DNA of 61,489 nt from an uncultured Prevotellaceae bacterium (GCA_900318795.1 ONLU01000007.1:1-61489), one strand, 5' to 3'. Counted from the stretch's first letter, positions 16,227 through 26,741 are shown. Numbers and translations: made by a program. The notes: generated by a model from the sequence alone, not told the origin.

Positions 16227-19109
16227 ATGGGTGTAAGATTAAATAAAGTATTATCAGAACTGAATATAGGATTCGAAACGGCAGTAGAATTCCTGAAAAA
16301 GAAGACTAATCTGGGTGAAATCAAGGATGACGCAACGCCTAATACCAAGATTTCAGACGGACAGTACGAGGCTTTGGTCAACGAGTTCAACACGGACAAG
16401 GCTGTCAAGACCAAGGCTGAACAACTGTTCACCAAAAAGGTGAAGGAGAAAAAGGCAGAAAAGCCCGAGCAAAAGGAAAAGGCTGTCGCTCCTACAGACG
16501 AGCTGCTGGAGCATCGTCCGCAGTTCAAGGCTGTGGGCAAGATTGACTTGGACAGCATTGGCAAGCCCAAGGCTAAGCCCGAGCCCGAGCAAAAGCCTCA
16601 ACCAGAGCCCGAGCAGAAGCCTCAACCAAAGCCCGAGCAGAAGCCTCAACCAGAACCAGAGCCTGCACCTGTGGAAACTGCCGAGCCACAGGCACCAGAG
16701 CCTGAAGTAGCAAAGACAGAGCCCGAAGTGGCAGCACCAAAGCCCCAAGTGGCAGCAGCAGAGCCCCAAGTGGCAGCAGCAGAGCCTGCCCCCACAAAGG
16801 ACGTTGAGCCACAGCAAAAGGAGACCCCAGCAGAAAAACCTGCCGACCCGGAAGAGCGACAGACTATGCAACTGGCAAAAACTCCCGGTGACTTGAAAGC
16901 TGCACAGAATGCTCCCCAGTTGAATGTTCTGGGCAAGATAGACCTGGACAGCATCAACCAAAGCACTCGTCCCAAGAAGAAATCGAAGGAGGAGCGCCGC
17001 AAGGAGCGTGAGGAAAAGGCTGCCGGCGAGCGCAAGAAGCGTGAGCGCATTCGTCAGGGCAAGGTCGATATCGAAGCTGCTGCCAAACAAGCTGGCAAAA
17101 ACGAGAAAAAGAACAAGCCCAACAACCAGCAGCAGAACCAACAGCAGCAGGGCGGCGGTAAGAAGAACAAGAAGAACCGCCCCGTCCAGAAACCGCTGGA
17201 GGTTGACGACGAGGCTGTGGCACGTCAGGTCAAGGAGACACTGGCACGTCTGACCTCAAAGACCAACCAGAACAAGAAAGGTGCCAAGTATCGTAAGGAG
17301 AAGCGTGACGCCGTACAGGAGCGCATGAGCGAAGAGATGGCAGCCGAGGCTGCACAGAGCAAAGTGCTCAAACTGACGGAGTTCGTGACGGTGTCAGAGC
17401 TGGCTACCATGATGAATGTCGGTGTCAACCAAGTCATCGGGACCTGTATGTCAATAGGTATCATGGTGTCTATCAACCAGCGTCTGGATGCAGAGACCAT
17501 CAATATTGTAGCCGATGAGTTCGGGTTCACCACCGAATATGTTTCAGCAGAGGTACAGAACGCCATCACCGAAGAGGAGGATGACGAGAACGACCTGATC
17601 AGCCGTGCACCGATTGTCACCGTCATGGGTCACGTAGACCATGGTAAGACATCGCTGCTCGACCATATCCGCAACACCAACGTTATTGCCGGTGAGGCTG
17701 GTGGTATCACCCAGCATATCGGTGCCTACAACGTGAAGCTGAAGGACGGTCGCCAGATTACCTTCCTCGACACCCCTGGTCACGAGGCCTTCACTGCCAT
17801 GCGTGCCCGTGGTGCCCAGGTGACGGATATTGCCATCATCATCGTTGCTGCCGACGACTCTGTGATGCCTACTACGAAGGAGGCTATCGCCCACGCTCAG
17901 GCTGCCAACGTACCAATGGTGTTCGCCATCAACAAGATTGATAAGCCGGGAGCCAACCCCGACAAGATACGTGAGGACCTGGCTAATATGAACCTGCTCG
18001 TCGAAGAATGGGGCGGCAAGTATCAGTGTCAGGAAATCAGCGCCAAGAAAGGCATTGGTGTCGATGAGCTGCTGGAGAAAGTGCTGCTCGAGGCCGAGAT
18101 GCTGGACCTGAAAGCCAACCCCAATCGCAAGGCTACCGGTTCCATTATCGAATCGTCACTGGACAAGGGTCGTGGTTATGTGTCTACCGTTCTCGTCAGC
18201 AATGGTACGCTGAAGGTCGGTGACGTAGTGATTGCCGGCAGTGCATGGGGTAAGATCAAGGCGATGTTCAACGAGCGTAACCAGCGCATTGAGAAGGCTG
18301 GTCCTGCTGAGCCCGCCATCATCCTGGGTCTGAACGGTGCACCGACGGCCGGTGACTCGTTCCACGTGATGGAAACGGAGCAGGAAGCTCGCGAGATTGC
18401 CAACAAGCGCATCCAGTTGCAGCGTGAGCAGAGCCTGCGCACGACGAAGACACTGGGTCTGGACGACATCTCACACCGTATCGCTCTGGGTGAGTTCCAC
18501 GAGTTGAACATCATCGTCAAGGGTGACACCGACGGTTCTATCGAGGCCCTCAGCGACTCGTTCATCAAGCTGAGCACAGAGAAGGTACAGGTCAACGTCA
18601 TCGCCAAGGCTGTGGGTCAGATTTCAGAGAACGACGTCATGCTGGCTTCGGCTTCCGACGCCATCATCGTCGGCTTCCAGGTTCGTCCCTCTGCCGATGC
18701 CCGTCGTCTGGCTGAGCGTGAAGGTGTGGAAATCAACACCTACTCTATCATCTATGATGCCATCGATGAGGTGAAGTCAACGATGGAGGGTATGCTTGAC
18801 AAGGTGAAGAAGGAGATTGTCACCGGTGAGATTGAGGTCAAGCAGGTGTTCAAGATATCGAAGGTAGGTACTGTTGCCGGTGGTCTGGTGACCGACGGTA
18901 AGGTACACTCAAAGGACAAGGCCCGCGTGGTACGCGACGGTATCGTCATCCATACGGCTGCCATCGACGCCCTGAAGCGTTACAAGGATGACGCCAAGGA
19001 GGTCGCAACAGGTCTGGAGTGCGGTATCTCGCTGGTCAACTTCAACGACATCCAGGTAGGTGATATCATCGAGACCTTCACCGAGATTGAGGTAGAACAG
19101 AAACTATAA
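16227..19109 (+). CDS. infB: translation initiation factor IF-2
   Basis: GTPase that places initiator tRNA on the 30S subunit. 960 residues. A short N-terminal IF2_N-like module ([20 protein letters not shown]) is followed by a long low-complexity linker (about 75-340) rich in Pro, Glu, Lys, Ala and Gln. Another IF2_N segment ([19 protein letters not shown]) comes next, then the G domain with [23 protein letters not shown] and NKIDKPGA, and the C-terminal beta-barrel and fMet-tRNA-binding domains. The linker contains tandem DNA repeats (16581-16652 and 16720-16782). The sufB ATG begins 2 nt after the stop, so suf expression may be partly tied to this operon. Confidence 0.97.
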   Translation: MGVRLNKVLSELNIGFETAVEFLKKKTNLGEIKDDATPNTKISDGQYEALVNEFNTDKAVKTKAEQLFTKKVKEKKAEKPEQKEKAVAPTDELLEHRPQFKAVGKIDLDSIGKPKAKPEPEQKPQPEPEQKPQPKPEQKPQPEPEPAPVETAEPQAPEPEVAKTEPEVAAPKPQVAAAEPQVAAAEPAPTKDVEPQQKETPAEKPADPEERQTMQLAKTPGDLKAAQNAPQLNVLGKIDLDSINQSTRPKKKSKEERRKEREEKAAGERKKRERIRQGKVDIEAAAKQAGKNEKKNKPNNQQQNQQQQGGGKKNKKNRPVQKPLEVDDEAVARQVKETLARLTSKTNQNKKGAKYRKEKRDAVQERMSEEMAAEAAQSKVLKLTEFVTVSELATMMNVGVNQVIGTCMSIGIMVSINQRLDAETINIVADEFGFTTEYVSAEVQNAITEEEDDENDLISRAPIVTVMGHVDHGKTSLLDHIRNTNVIAGEAGGITQHIGAYNVKLKDGRQITFLDTPGHEAFTAMRARGAQVTDIAIIIVAADDSVMPTTKEAIAHAQAANVPMVFAINKIDKPGANPDKIREDLANMNLLVEEWGGKYQCQEISAKKGIGVDELLEKVLLEAEMLDLKANPNRKATGSIIESSLDKGRGYVSTVLVSNGTLKVGDVVIAGSAWGKIKAMFNERNQRIEKAGPAEPAIILGLNGAPTAGDSFHVMETEQEAREIANKRIQLQREQSLRTTKTLGLDDISHRIALGEFHELNIIVKGDTDGSIEALSDSFIKLSTEKVQVNVIAKAVGQISENDVMLASASDAIIVGFQVRPSADARRLAEREGVEINTYSIIYDAIDEVKSTMEGMLDKVKKEIVTGEIEVKQVFKISKVGTVAGGLVTDGKVHSKDKARVVRDGIVIHTAAIDALKRYKDDAKEVATGLECGISLVNFNDIQVGDIIETFTEIEVEQKL
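16581..16652 (+). repeat. three 24-bp tandem repeats in the infB linker
   Basis: GAGCCCGAGCAAAAGCCTCA-ACCA at 16581-16604 is repeated with 1-2 changes at 16605-16628 and 16629-16652, coding for the 8-residue unit EPEQKPQP. A second set of 21-bp units (AGCCCCAAGTGGCAGCAGCAG) follows at 16741-16761 and 16762-16782, with a diverged copy at 16720-16740. Both keep the frame. Confidence 0.85.
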
Positions 19110-19111
19110 GA

Positions 19112-20560
19112 ATGTCAGAACAGAAGAATGAATTTGTCCGTCAAGTAGCAGAGCAGAAGTATGAGTTCGGCTTTACTACGGACGTACATACAGAAATCAT
19201 AGAGAAAGGGCTGAACGAGGATATCGTTCGGCTCATCTCTGCTAAGAAGGGAGAACCTGAGTGGATGCTCGACTTCCGTCTGCGGGCCTTCCGCTACTGG
19301 CAGGAGCAGACCGAGCCGACCTGGGGGCATGTACATGTGCCGCCCATCGACTATCAAGCCATCTCTTACTATGCTGACCCGATGGCACAAAAGCCCAAGG
19401 GCGATGGTAAGATTGACCCGGAACTGGAGAAGACCTTCGATAAACTGGGCATTCCCTTAGAAGAGCGTCTGGCACTAAGCGGCAATACAGCCGTTGACGC
19501 CATCATGGACTCTGTCAGCGTAAAGACCACCTTCAAGGAGAAACTGCGCGAGAAGGGTGTCATCTTCTGCAGCATCGGAGAAGCCATCAAGGAGCATGGC
19601 GACTTGGTGCGTCAGTACTTAGGTACTGTCGTGCCCTATCGCGACAACTTCTTTGCAGCCCTGAACTCGGCAGTCTTCAGCGACGGCAGCTTTGTGTACA
19701 TACCCAAGGGTGTACGCTGTCCCATGGAGCTGAGCAGCTACTTCCGCATCAATGCCCGTAACACAGGACAGTTCGAGCGCACACTCATCGTGGCAGACGA
19801 CGACTCGTACGTCTCATACCTCGAGGGTTGTACGGCCCCTATGCGCGACGAGAACCAACTACATGCCGCCATCGTCGAAATCATTGTCATGGACCGTGCT
19901 GAGGTGAAGTACTCAACGGTACAGAACTGGTATCCAGGCGACGAGAACGGCAAGGGTGGCGTGCTGAACCTTGTCACCAAGAGGGGCGACCTGCGAGGTA
20001 CAGACTCCAAATTGTCGTGGGCACAGGTGGAAACAGGTTCCGCTATCACATGGAAATACCCTTCCTGCATATTAAGAGGCGACAACTCACAGGCCGAGTT
20101 CTACTCGGTAGCCGTCACCAACAACTACCAAGAGGCTGATACGGGAACCAAGATGATTCACATGGGCAAGAACACCAAGTCGACCATCATCTCCAAAGGT
20201 ATCTCTGCCGGTCACTCGCAGAATTCATATCGTGGACTGGTACGTGCCACATCGACGGCAGACAATGCCCGCAACTACTCCAGCTGCGATTCATTGTTGC
20301 TTGGCTCTGACTGCGGTGCCCACACCTTCCCTTACATGGATGTGCACAACGACACGGCAGTCTTCGAACATGAGGCTACCACCAGCAAAATCTCTGAGGA
20401 CCAGCTCTTCTACTGCAACCAACGCGGCATTCCGACAGAGCAGGCCGTGGGCCTCATCGTCAACGGCTATGCCAAGGAGGTGCTGCAGAAACTGCCCATG
20501 GAGTTTGCCGTCGAAGCCCAGAAGCTATTAAGCGTATCATTAGAAGGAACGGTAGGATAA
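19112..20560 (+). CDS. sufB: Fe-S cluster assembly protein SufB
   Basis: Scaffold subunit of the SufBCD complex that builds iron-sulfur clusters in the cytosol. 482 residues, the family norm. Recognisable blocks are [16 protein letters not shown] near the start, [17 protein letters not shown], the beta-helix core with [20 protein letters not shown], and [20 protein letters not shown] near the end. All are typical of SufB rather than SufD. It starts 2 nt after infB. Unusually, its partners sufC and sufD lie 3.4 kb downstream, behind two unrelated genes; the first of these overlaps the sufB stop by one base. No sufS or sufE lies in this window. Confidence 0.96.
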   Translation: MSEQKNEFVRQVAEQKYEFGFTTDVHTEIIEKGLNEDIVRLISAKKGEPEWMLDFRLRAFRYWQEQTEPTWGHVHVPPIDYQAISYYADPMAQKPKGDGKIDPELEKTFDKLGIPLEERLALSGNTAVDAIMDSVSVKTTFKEKLREKGVIFCSIGEAIKEHGDLVRQYLGTVVPYRDNFFAALNSAVFSDGSFVYIPKGVRCPMELSSYFRINARNTGQFERTLIVADDDSYVSYLEGCTAPMRDENQLHAAIVEIIVMDRAEVKYSTVQNWYPGDENGKGGVLNLVTKRGDLRGTDSKLSWAQVETGSAITWKYPSCILRGDNSQAEFYSVAVTNNYQEADTGTKMIHMGKNTKSTIISKGISAGHSQNSYRGLVRATSTADNARNYSSCDSLLLGSDCGAHTFPYMDVHNDTAVFEHEATTSKISEDQLFYCNQRGIPTEQAVGLIVNGYAKEVLQKLPMEFAVEAQKLLSVSLEGTVG

Positions 20561-21855
20561 TGGACGTCAGGAAGCATATTTACCTTGGTTGGTTCGTCAC
20601 CTTGCTGTTTGTAAGTACGGTACTCATCTCATGTTCCAATGAGGATGATTCCGGTAGACAGCATCCCGAGCCTGTGCCCCATACAGAGGCTGTTCAGGAA
20701 CTGATCAAAATCTGTAATGAGCACACAGAGGTGAAAGCATTGCTGCAGCATGCCATTGCACAGGCAGCTGTTGTAAATCCTGACCGTGCATACAATCCGG
20801 CACAAACACTTGATGAGTTTTACAACTTCATAGACCGCAATGTGCGCTGCCTTCCGTGGGATGTGATGATCCACCCCGCCCCGACAGACTACGGACGTTC
20901 GCTCTATGGGCGTACAGACCAGGGAATAGGCTATTTCTGGTTTGTTGTCGATCAGCCCCTTGACGAACTCCGTGACCGTGGTTTCTTCTATCCGACAATA
21001 GAGTTTGTGGAACCGTTTTCATCATGGCTTTCCACCTACAGCAATTGTTGGGGCGATTGGCTCAACACGGAGGAGAGTTGGAACGACACCTATTATCAGA
21101 TGGTAGCCAACGATCCGGACTGGGGACTTGACAAAGGCTGGTATGGAGAAGGCAACAGATGGCATACTTTCAATGAGTTCTTCGCCCGCAGCCTGATTTC
21201 GAAGGACGTACGTCCCATTGCTGACGTGGAGGTCGTGTCGCCTGCTGACTCCTACCCCAAGGGGACATGGCATATTGACGACAACAATCAGTTGGTATAT
21301 CCGTCGGATGTACAAATCAAGACTGCAAAGATTTCGGACATTGCCCAGCTGGTCGGTCGCAGTTCCAAATACAAAGATGCCTTTGCCGGTGGCACACTGA
21401 CTCACACTTTTCTTGACGTGAACAGCTACCATCGTTACCATTGCCCGGTAGACGGAATATTGAAGGAACTGTCAGTCATTCCAGGCGTATCGGCAGGTGG
21501 CGGTTATACTTTATGGGACAACACCAAAAAGCTGTATTATTATGTGAATGATATCGGTTTTCAGATGGTCGAAACCCGTAGTTGTGCCATTATAGACACT
21601 GAACAATACGGTTTGGTGGCTATGCTCCCTGTCGGCATGTCCCAGATATGCAGCGTCAACTGGCTTCCCACACTGCACATAGGACAGCGCCTCCAGCGCG
21701 GCGACGAAATGGGATTCTTCCAGTTTGGCGGCTCTGACATCGTCATGCTTTTCCAGCGTAATGTCCATGTGGAGATATTACATAATAATGGTCAGGACGT
21801 CTTATTAATGGGTGAACCCTATGCAAAACTGACAGTTAATACAAATAATCAGTAA
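20560..21855 (+). CDS. phosphatidylserine decarboxylase-like lipoprotein
   Basis: 431 residues. The N-terminal hydrophobic segment ends in LISC (Cys25), a lipobox, so the mature protein should be lipid-anchored outside the cytoplasm. The C-terminal two thirds match the phosphatidylserine decarboxylase family: SPADS for the SPADG aspartate site, VNSYHRYHCPVDG for the catalytic His region, and FQFGGSDIVMLF at about residue 390, where canonical enzymes have GGST or LGST. The Ser that becomes the pyruvoyl group is kept, but the following Thr is Asp. Real decarboxylases are inner-membrane proteins without a lipobox, so this is probably a paralogue with another substrate. The ATG overlaps the sufB TAA by one base. 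Confidence 0.8.
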   Translation: MDVRKHIYLGWFVTLLFVSTVLISCSNEDDSGRQHPEPVPHTEAVQELIKICNEHTEVKALLQHAIAQAAVVNPDRAYNPAQTLDEFYNFIDRNVRCLPWDVMIHPAPTDYGRSLYGRTDQGIGYFWFVVDQPLDELRDRGFFYPTIEFVEPFSSWLSTYSNCWGDWLNTEESWNDTYYQMVANDPDWGLDKGWYGEGNRWHTFNEFFARSLISKDVRPIADVEVVSPADSYPKGTWHIDDNNQLVYPSDVQIKTAKISDIAQLVGRSSKYKDAFAGGTLTHTFLDVNSYHRYHCPVDGILKELSVIPGVSAGGGYTLWDNTKKLYYYVNDIGFQMVETRSCAIIDTEQYGLVAMLPVGMSQICSVNWLPTLHIGQRLQRGDEMGFFQFGGSDIVMLFQRNVHVEILHNNGQDVLLMGEPYAKLTVNTNNQ

Positions 21856-21860
21856 AGCGG

Positions 21861-23852
21861 ATGAAATTCTTCAAGGACATAGACAACTCTGTTGCCACCA
21901 GAACTACCATGATTGTCATCATGATGATTCTGGTCATCATGCTCTCCATGGGATTTTGGCAGAATTATCATGTGCGCCATATCATAGAGAAATCCATGCA
22001 TCACCGGACCAATATGGCTATTGAGAATGCAGTCAAGATTATCGATGGTCATTTGGCTGAAGTGGAAACAGCAGTGAATACCGCCTCGGGCTATGCCGGT
22101 ATGTTAGGACTCGAAGATCATGAACCTCGGGAAGCCGAAATCTACCAGATGATGGAACAGCTGATCTCTTCCAATGAGGAAATTGCTGCGGTTACGATGA
22201 TGTTTCGTGAGGATTTCTTTCCGAACCATGGGCGCTACTATGCACCAACCGTCTATCGGAATCTGAAGACTAATCAGCTTGAAAGAGAAGAGATTGGGGG
22301 ACCGGAACACGATTTCAGTTATCTGGAAACAGACAGCAACTGGGTCTATACCAATAAGTTGAATAGCAGTTACTGGTGCTTGCCATATGTAGACTCCATG
22401 TCAACCAAACGAGCCATGATGTCTTATTCCGTACCACTTCATGACAAACGAGGAGACATCTATGCCATCCTTTGTGCAGACGTGGATTTGCACTGGCTAC
22501 AGGGAATCGTTGAAAATGCCAAGCCTTACGACTACAGCGATGTCATCGTGATCAGTCGCGACTCGCAGTTCATAGCCCATCCTGATTCGGCATGGATACT
22601 CTCGAAAAATGTAGTAGAAGGAAAGAAGACCAAGAAAGATAAAGAGTATCTGTCTCTGATAGGCCACATGCTGAGACACGAGAAAGGTACCGACACTTTA
22701 GAGTCAGGCGTTTATGAAAACCTAGGTCGTCGCAGGACTGAATGCGCAGGCAGGATCATCACATTCTTTGCACCCATTACCCGGGTTCAATGGTCAGTAT
22801 CTTTCTTGTTTCCAGAAGAAGAGATCATGAAAGATGCCAACCATTTATCGAGCTATCTGTCTGTCATGCTGGTATTCATGATTATACTCATCTCTGCAGT
22901 GCTCTATTTTGTCATCCAATACCAGTTGCGTCCCCTGAAGATATTGGCAGAAGATGCACATCAGGTTGCCAAAGGCGACTTTAGTGTACAGTTGCCCATC
23001 ATCCACCGCAATGACGAAATACGTAATTTGCGCGATTCGTTTTCAGATATGACGCAGTCACTGACCAACTATATAGACAAACTGACTGAAACCACATCAC
23101 AGAAGGCTTCGATGGAGAGCGAGCTGCGTATCGCCAGCGACATACAGATGTCGATGCTGCAAAAGACTTTCCCGCCTTTTCCTGATCGCCACGATATTGA
23201 TGTCTATGGTATGCTGAAAGCTGCCAAGGGTGTCGGTGGAGACCTCTTTGACTTCTTTATCCGGGACGAACGGATGTTTTTCTGCATTGGTGATGTCTCA
23301 GGAAAGGGTGTTCCTGCAGCACTGGTCATGGCAGTCACCCGTACACAGTTCCGCATTGTCGCTTCTCATGAAACCGAACCGGAGATTATCGTCAGTGCCA
23401 TCAATAACATCATGTCTGCCAACAATGATACAAATATGTTTGTGACTTTGTTTGTCGGCATGCTTGATTTGGCATCAGGCAGACTCACTTACTGCAATGC
23501 TGGTCATGACTCGCCACTGATTCTTGACAAAAACGGTGTGAACGAGTTACCATGTGAACCTAATCTTCCTATTGGTGTCTTGGAAAATTGGGAGTTTAGA
23601 CAGCAGGAAGCCATGCTTCAGTCCCCGTCAACCATATTCCTTTATACCGATGGTCTGAACGAGGCAGAGGACATCACCCATGCGCAATTTGGCGACAAAC
23701 GCATCGTCCAAGAAGCCAAAACGTTGCTCTCTGAGGGTGAACTTCATCCCCGTGAAGTGATTGACCGGATGACTGATGCCGTGCACCAGTTTGTAGGAGG
23801 TGCTGATCAGAGTGACGACATGACCATGCTGGCCGTCTATTATTGTCCATAA
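21861..23852 (+). CDS. membrane-bound PP2C/SpoIIE-type serine phosphatase with extracytoplasmic sensor
   Basis: 663 residues. TM1 is about residues 14-34 (MIVIMMILVIMLSMGFW). A Cache-like periplasmic sensor spans about 40-300 (TMMFREDFFPNHGRYYAPTV, YSVPLHDKRGDIYAILCADV). TM2 is about 325-350, followed by HAMP (LRPLKILAEDAHQVAKGDFS) and a SpoIIE/PP2C phosphatase domain from about 430. GGDLFDFF and GDVSGKGVPAALVMA carry the metal-binding Asp residues, and QSDDMTMLAVYY closes the domain. Proteins of this type dephosphorylate anti-sigma-factor antagonists or related partners. No STAS or anti-sigma gene is adjacent, so the target is unknown. It begins 5 nt after the decarboxylase-like gene. Confidence 0.9.
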   Translation: MKFFKDIDNSVATRTTMIVIMMILVIMLSMGFWQNYHVRHIIEKSMHHRTNMAIENAVKIIDGHLAEVETAVNTASGYAGMLGLEDHEPREAEIYQMMEQLISSNEEIAAVTMMFREDFFPNHGRYYAPTVYRNLKTNQLEREEIGGPEHDFSYLETDSNWVYTNKLNSSYWCLPYVDSMSTKRAMMSYSVPLHDKRGDIYAILCADVDLHWLQGIVENAKPYDYSDVIVISRDSQFIAHPDSAWILSKNVVEGKKTKKDKEYLSLIGHMLRHEKGTDTLESGVYENLGRRRTECAGRIITFFAPITRVQWSVSFLFPEEEIMKDANHLSSYLSVMLVFMIILISAVLYFVIQYQLRPLKILAEDAHQVAKGDFSVQLPIIHRNDEIRNLRDSFSDMTQSLTNYIDKLTETTSQKASMESELRIASDIQMSMLQKTFPPFPDRHDIDVYGMLKAAKGVGGDLFDFFIRDERMFFCIGDVSGKGVPAALVMAVTRTQFRIVASHETEPEIIVSAINNIMSANNDTNMFVTLFVGMLDLASGRLTYCNAGHDSPLILDKNGVNELPCEPNLPIGVLENWEFRQQEAMLQSPSTIFLYTDGLNEAEDITHAQFGDKRIVQEAKTLLSEGELHPREVIDRMTDAVHQFVGGADQSDDMTMLAVYYCP

Positions 23853-23898
23853 ATTGTTACCATCCGTTTATAGATATTGTTAAAAATAGGCAGACACC

Positions 23899-23929
23899 TT
23901 GGTGACGTCACTTTTTATTTGTAACTTTG
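23899..23929 (+). promoter_or_regulatory. promoter of sufCD
   Basis: TTG (23899-23901), 20 nt, TAACTTTG (23922-23929), followed by a 26-nt leader to the sufC ATG. This shows that sufCD can be transcribed separately from sufB. Confidence 0.75.
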
Positions 23930-23955
23930 CAATCCAAGAAAAGATATAACTTAAT

Positions 23956-24711
23956 ATGTTAGAAGTAAAGAATCTACATGCCAAGATTGGCGAGAAAGAA
24001 ATACTGAAAGGCATCGACCTGGTCATTAACAACGGTGAGACACATGCCATCATGGGGCCTAACGGTTCAGGAAAATCAACGTTGTCTGCCGTACTGGTAG
24101 GCAACCCATTATACGAAGTGACAGCGGGCGAGGCATTCTTCAACGGCAAGAACCTGTTGGAGATGAAACCAGAGGAGCGCGCCCATGAGGGGCTGTTCCT
24201 CTCGTTCCAGTATCCGGTGGAGATTCCTGGGGTGTCGATGACCAATTTCATGAAGGCGGCTATCAACGAAAAGCGTAAGGCACAGGGGCTGGACCCCATG
24301 AACGCTGCCGAGTTCCTGAAACTGATGCGTGAAAAGCGTAAAGTGGTCGAATTGGACTCTAAACTGGCTAACCGTTCTGTGAACGAAGGATTCAGTGGTG
24401 GTGAGAAGAAGCGCAACGAAATCTTCCAAATGGCCATGCTGGAACCAAAGCTCTCTATTCTGGACGAGACGGACTCTGGTCTGGATGTCGATGCCATGCG
24501 CATCGTGGCTGAGGGAGTCAACAAGTTGCAGACACCTGAAACATCATGCATCGTCATTACCCACTACGACCGCTTGCTGGAGATGATTCGTCCGCAGTTC
24601 GTCCATGTGCTCTACAAAGGACGTATCGTGAAGACCGGTGGTCCCGAACTGGCCAAGCAGATTCAAGAGCACGGATATGACTGGATTAAAGAAGAGATAG
24701 GAGAAGAATAA
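23956..24711 (+). CDS. sufC: Fe-S cluster assembly ATPase SufC
   Basis: ABC-type ATPase that powers the SufBCD scaffold. 251 residues. Walker A is GPNGSGKST (34-42), the signature is FSGGEKKRNEI (about 149), Walker B is LSILDETDSGLD, and the switch His is in VITHYDRLL. These features, and the DETDSGLDVDA variant, are specific for SufC. It has its own promoter, and the sufD ATG follows immediately at the next base after the stop. Confidence 0.97.
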   Translation: MLEVKNLHAKIGEKEILKGIDLVINNGETHAIMGPNGSGKSTLSAVLVGNPLYEVTAGEAFFNGKNLLEMKPEERAHEGLFLSFQYPVEIPGVSMTNFMKAAINEKRKAQGLDPMNAAEFLKLMREKRKVVELDSKLANRSVNEGFSGGEKKRNEIFQMAMLEPKLSILDETDSGLDVDAMRIVAEGVNKLQTPETSCIVITHYDRLLEMIRPQFVHVLYKGRIVKTGGPELAKQIQEHGYDWIKEEIGEE

Positions 24712-26067
24712 ATGGCAAGCGAACAGCAGTATATCGAACTCTATGAGCAGGCGCGACAGATGATCATGGATCATGCGTCGGAGGCGATGAACGCAGTGCG
24801 TGACCAGGCGTTCGAGGATTTCCGTCGGCAGGGATTTCCCTCACGTAAGGTGGAGCGCTATAAATATACCGACATCGAGAAACTCTTTGCACCAGACTAT
24901 GGTGTGAACCTGAGCCGTCTGCAGATTCCCGTCGACCCCTATCAGGCATTCCGTTGCGACGTTCCCAACCTCTCGACATCCCTGTTTTTCGTGGTCAACG
25001 ATATGTTCTATCATGACAGCAAACCCAAAGGCCATCTGCCTGAGGGGGTCGTCATAGACTCCATGCGCAACCATCCTGACATTGTAGCCAAGTACTACTC
25101 CAAACTGGCCAGTACCAGCGAGGATGCAGTAACGGCCCTGAACACCATGCTGGCACAAGATGGCATGCTGGTCTATGTACCAGGAAACGTGAAGGTAGAA
25201 CGTGCCATTCAGGTCATCAACATCCTCAAGGCCACCCCTCAGAATGCCCAACGACAGGTTCCCGACCTGATGGTCAACCGTCGCGTGCTTATCGTGCTGG
25301 AGGAAGGGGCAGAAATCAAGATGCTCTTCTGCGACCATGCTGCCGACGACCGTAACTTCCTGGCTACACAGGTCATAGAGGCTTACGTGGGTGACAACGC
25401 ATCGCTGGACCTCTATTGTCTGGAGGAGACACATTATAAAAATATACGCTTGAGCAACGTCTACATCGACCAGCAGCGCGACAGCCGCGTCAACCATCAT
25501 GTCATCACACTGCATAATGGTGTTACGCGCAACAAACTCGACCTCACCTTCTCCGGAGAAGGTGCAGAGTGCAACTGCTATGGTTGCGTGATTGCTGACA
25601 AAGAGCAGCATGTTGACAACAACACGCTCATCACCCACAAGGTACCTCACTGCACATCCAGCGAGCTATACAAATATGTACTGGACGACAAATCCACAGG
25701 TGCTTTTGCCGGTCGTGTGCTGGTAGAGCCTGGAGCACAAAAGACCAGTTCACAGATGACCAACCAGAACCTGACAGCCACCCGTGAGGCCCGCATGTAC
25801 ACCCAACCCATGCTGGAAATCTATGCTGACGATGTGAAGTGTGCTCATGGGTCTACCGTCGGTCAGCTCAACGATGCTGCCTTGTTCTACATGCGTCAGC
25901 GAGGCATCTCACTCAGCGAGGCCAAGATGCTACTGCAGAACGCTTTCATCAATGAAGTCATTGACAAGATGCAGCTCGAGCCACTGCGTGACCGCCTGCA
26001 CCACTTGGTAGAAAAGCGCTTCCGAGGCGAGCTGAACAAGTGCGAAGGCTGCAAGCTCTGTAAATAA
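24712..26067 (+). CDS. sufD: Fe-S cluster assembly protein SufD
   Basis: Second scaffold subunit of SufBCD, homologous to SufB in its C-terminal half. 451 residues. The N-terminal helical part (FPSRKVERYKYTDIEKLF) is typical. The beta-helix core includes SNVYIDQQRDSRVNHHVITL, and the C-terminal TVGQLNDAALFYMRQRGIS contains the usual family motif. The tail ends with three cysteines (NKCEGCKLCK), which could bind metal and is common in Bacteroidota SufD. It directly abuts sufC and is followed by a strong hairpin terminator. Confidence 0.95.
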   Translation: MASEQQYIELYEQARQMIMDHASEAMNAVRDQAFEDFRRQGFPSRKVERYKYTDIEKLFAPDYGVNLSRLQIPVDPYQAFRCDVPNLSTSLFFVVNDMFYHDSKPKGHLPEGVVIDSMRNHPDIVAKYYSKLASTSEDAVTALNTMLAQDGMLVYVPGNVKVERAIQVINILKATPQNAQRQVPDLMVNRRVLIVLEEGAEIKMLFCDHAADDRNFLATQVIEAYVGDNASLDLYCLEETHYKNIRLSNVYIDQQRDSRVNHHVITLHNGVTRNKLDLTFSGEGAECNCYGCVIADKEQHVDNNTLITHKVPHCTSSELYKYVLDDKSTGAFAGRVLVEPGAQKTSSQMTNQNLTATREARMYTQPMLEIYADDVKCAHGSTVGQLNDAALFYMRQRGISLSEAKMLLQNAFINEVIDKMQLEPLRDRLHHLVEKRFRGELNKCEGCKLCK

Positions 26068-26081
26068 ACTGCAAATATAAT

Positions 26082-26112
26082 AAGGAGTCAGAAAGCATTT
26101 TTCTGACTCCTT
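26082..26112. terminator. bidirectional hairpin between sufD and tRNA-Arg
   Basis: A 13-bp perfect stem: AAGGAGTCAGAAA (26082-26094) with TTTCTGACTCCTT (26100-26112), and a 5-nt loop. It lies 14 nt after the sufD stop and 7 nt beyond the 3' end of the minus-strand tRNA, so it can end both transcripts. Confidence 0.75.
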
Positions 26113-26119
26113 GGCGTCT

Positions 26120-26194
26120 TGGTACCCCGACCCAGAATCGAACTGGGAACTAAGTCTTAGGAGGACCTTGTTATATCCATTTAACTATCAGGGC
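26120..26194 (-). tRNA. tRNA-Arg (anticodon CCT)
   Basis: On the minus strand a full cloverleaf folds: acceptor GCCCTGA/TCGGGGT, D stem GTTA/TAAC, anticodon arm AGGTC-CTCCTAA-GACTT with CCT at positions 34-36, and T arm CCCAG-TTCGATT-CTGGG. The discriminator A is followed by an encoded CCA (26120-26122). It reads AGG codons. A -7-like TACCTTTG lies upstream at 26212-26219. Confidence 0.93.
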
Positions 26195-26238
26195 AACAAT
26201 TTCGGATGCAAAGGTAACTATTTTTTCACAAAAATGAC

Positions 26239-26246
26239 TATCTTTG
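26239..26246 (+). promoter_or_regulatory. -7 box for the MaoC-like gene
   Basis: TATCTTTG lies 30 nt before the ATG at 26277, with T-rich sequence in the -33 area. It overlaps an in-frame ATG at 26244, which therefore cannot be the start. Confidence 0.55.
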
Positions 26247-26276
26247 CAGCATAAAATCACAAAAAAAAGAAGAAAC

Positions 26277-26741
26277 ATGGGAAAATTAGTCATTAACTCG
26301 TACGATGAGTTTGCTGCCCATCTGGGCGAGGAGTTAGGAAAATCAGAGTGGCTGCAGGTCGATCAGGATCGTATCAATCTGTTTGCCGACGCTACGCTGG
26401 ACCACCAGTGGATACACGTTGACGTGGCACGTGCCAGGGAGGAAAGCCCCTACAAGTCGACCATTGCCCACGGCTATCTGACGCTGTCACTGCTACCCTA
26501 CATGTGGGACCAGATTATCGAAGTTAACAACATCAAGATGCTGGTCAACTACGGCATGAACGACATGCGCTTCGGTCAACCCGTTGTCACAGGCAGTCGC
26601 GTACGATTGGTTACCAAGCTGCACAACATCCAGAACCTGCGTGGTGTCTGCAAGACTGAAATCAAGTTCAAGATCGAGATTGAGGGTCAGCGCAAGCCCG
26701 CTCTGGAGGGCATCGCAGCCTTCCTCTACTATTTCAAATAA
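26277..26741 (+). CDS. MaoC-like (R)-specific enoyl-CoA hydratase family protein
   Basis: 154 residues, single hot-dog fold. FADATLDHQWIHVDVARA is the hydratase-2 motif with the catalytic Asp and His. TIAHGYLTLSLLPYMW and MNDMRFGQPVVTGSRVRL are the other conserved blocks. Proteins of this group hydrate trans-2-enoyl-CoA, but stand-alone short members often have unassigned substrates. I chose the start MGKLVINSYDEF because the longer in-frame ATG lies in the promoter. The gene stands alone between tRNA-Arg and a perfect 15-bp hairpin. Confidence 0.85.
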   Translation: MGKLVINSYDEFAAHLGEELGKSEWLQVDQDRINLFADATLDHQWIHVDVARAREESPYKSTIAHGYLTLSLLPYMWDQIIEVNNIKMLVNYGMNDMRFGQPVVTGSRVRLVTKLHNIQNLRGVCKTEIKFKIEIEGQRKPALEGIAAFLYYFK

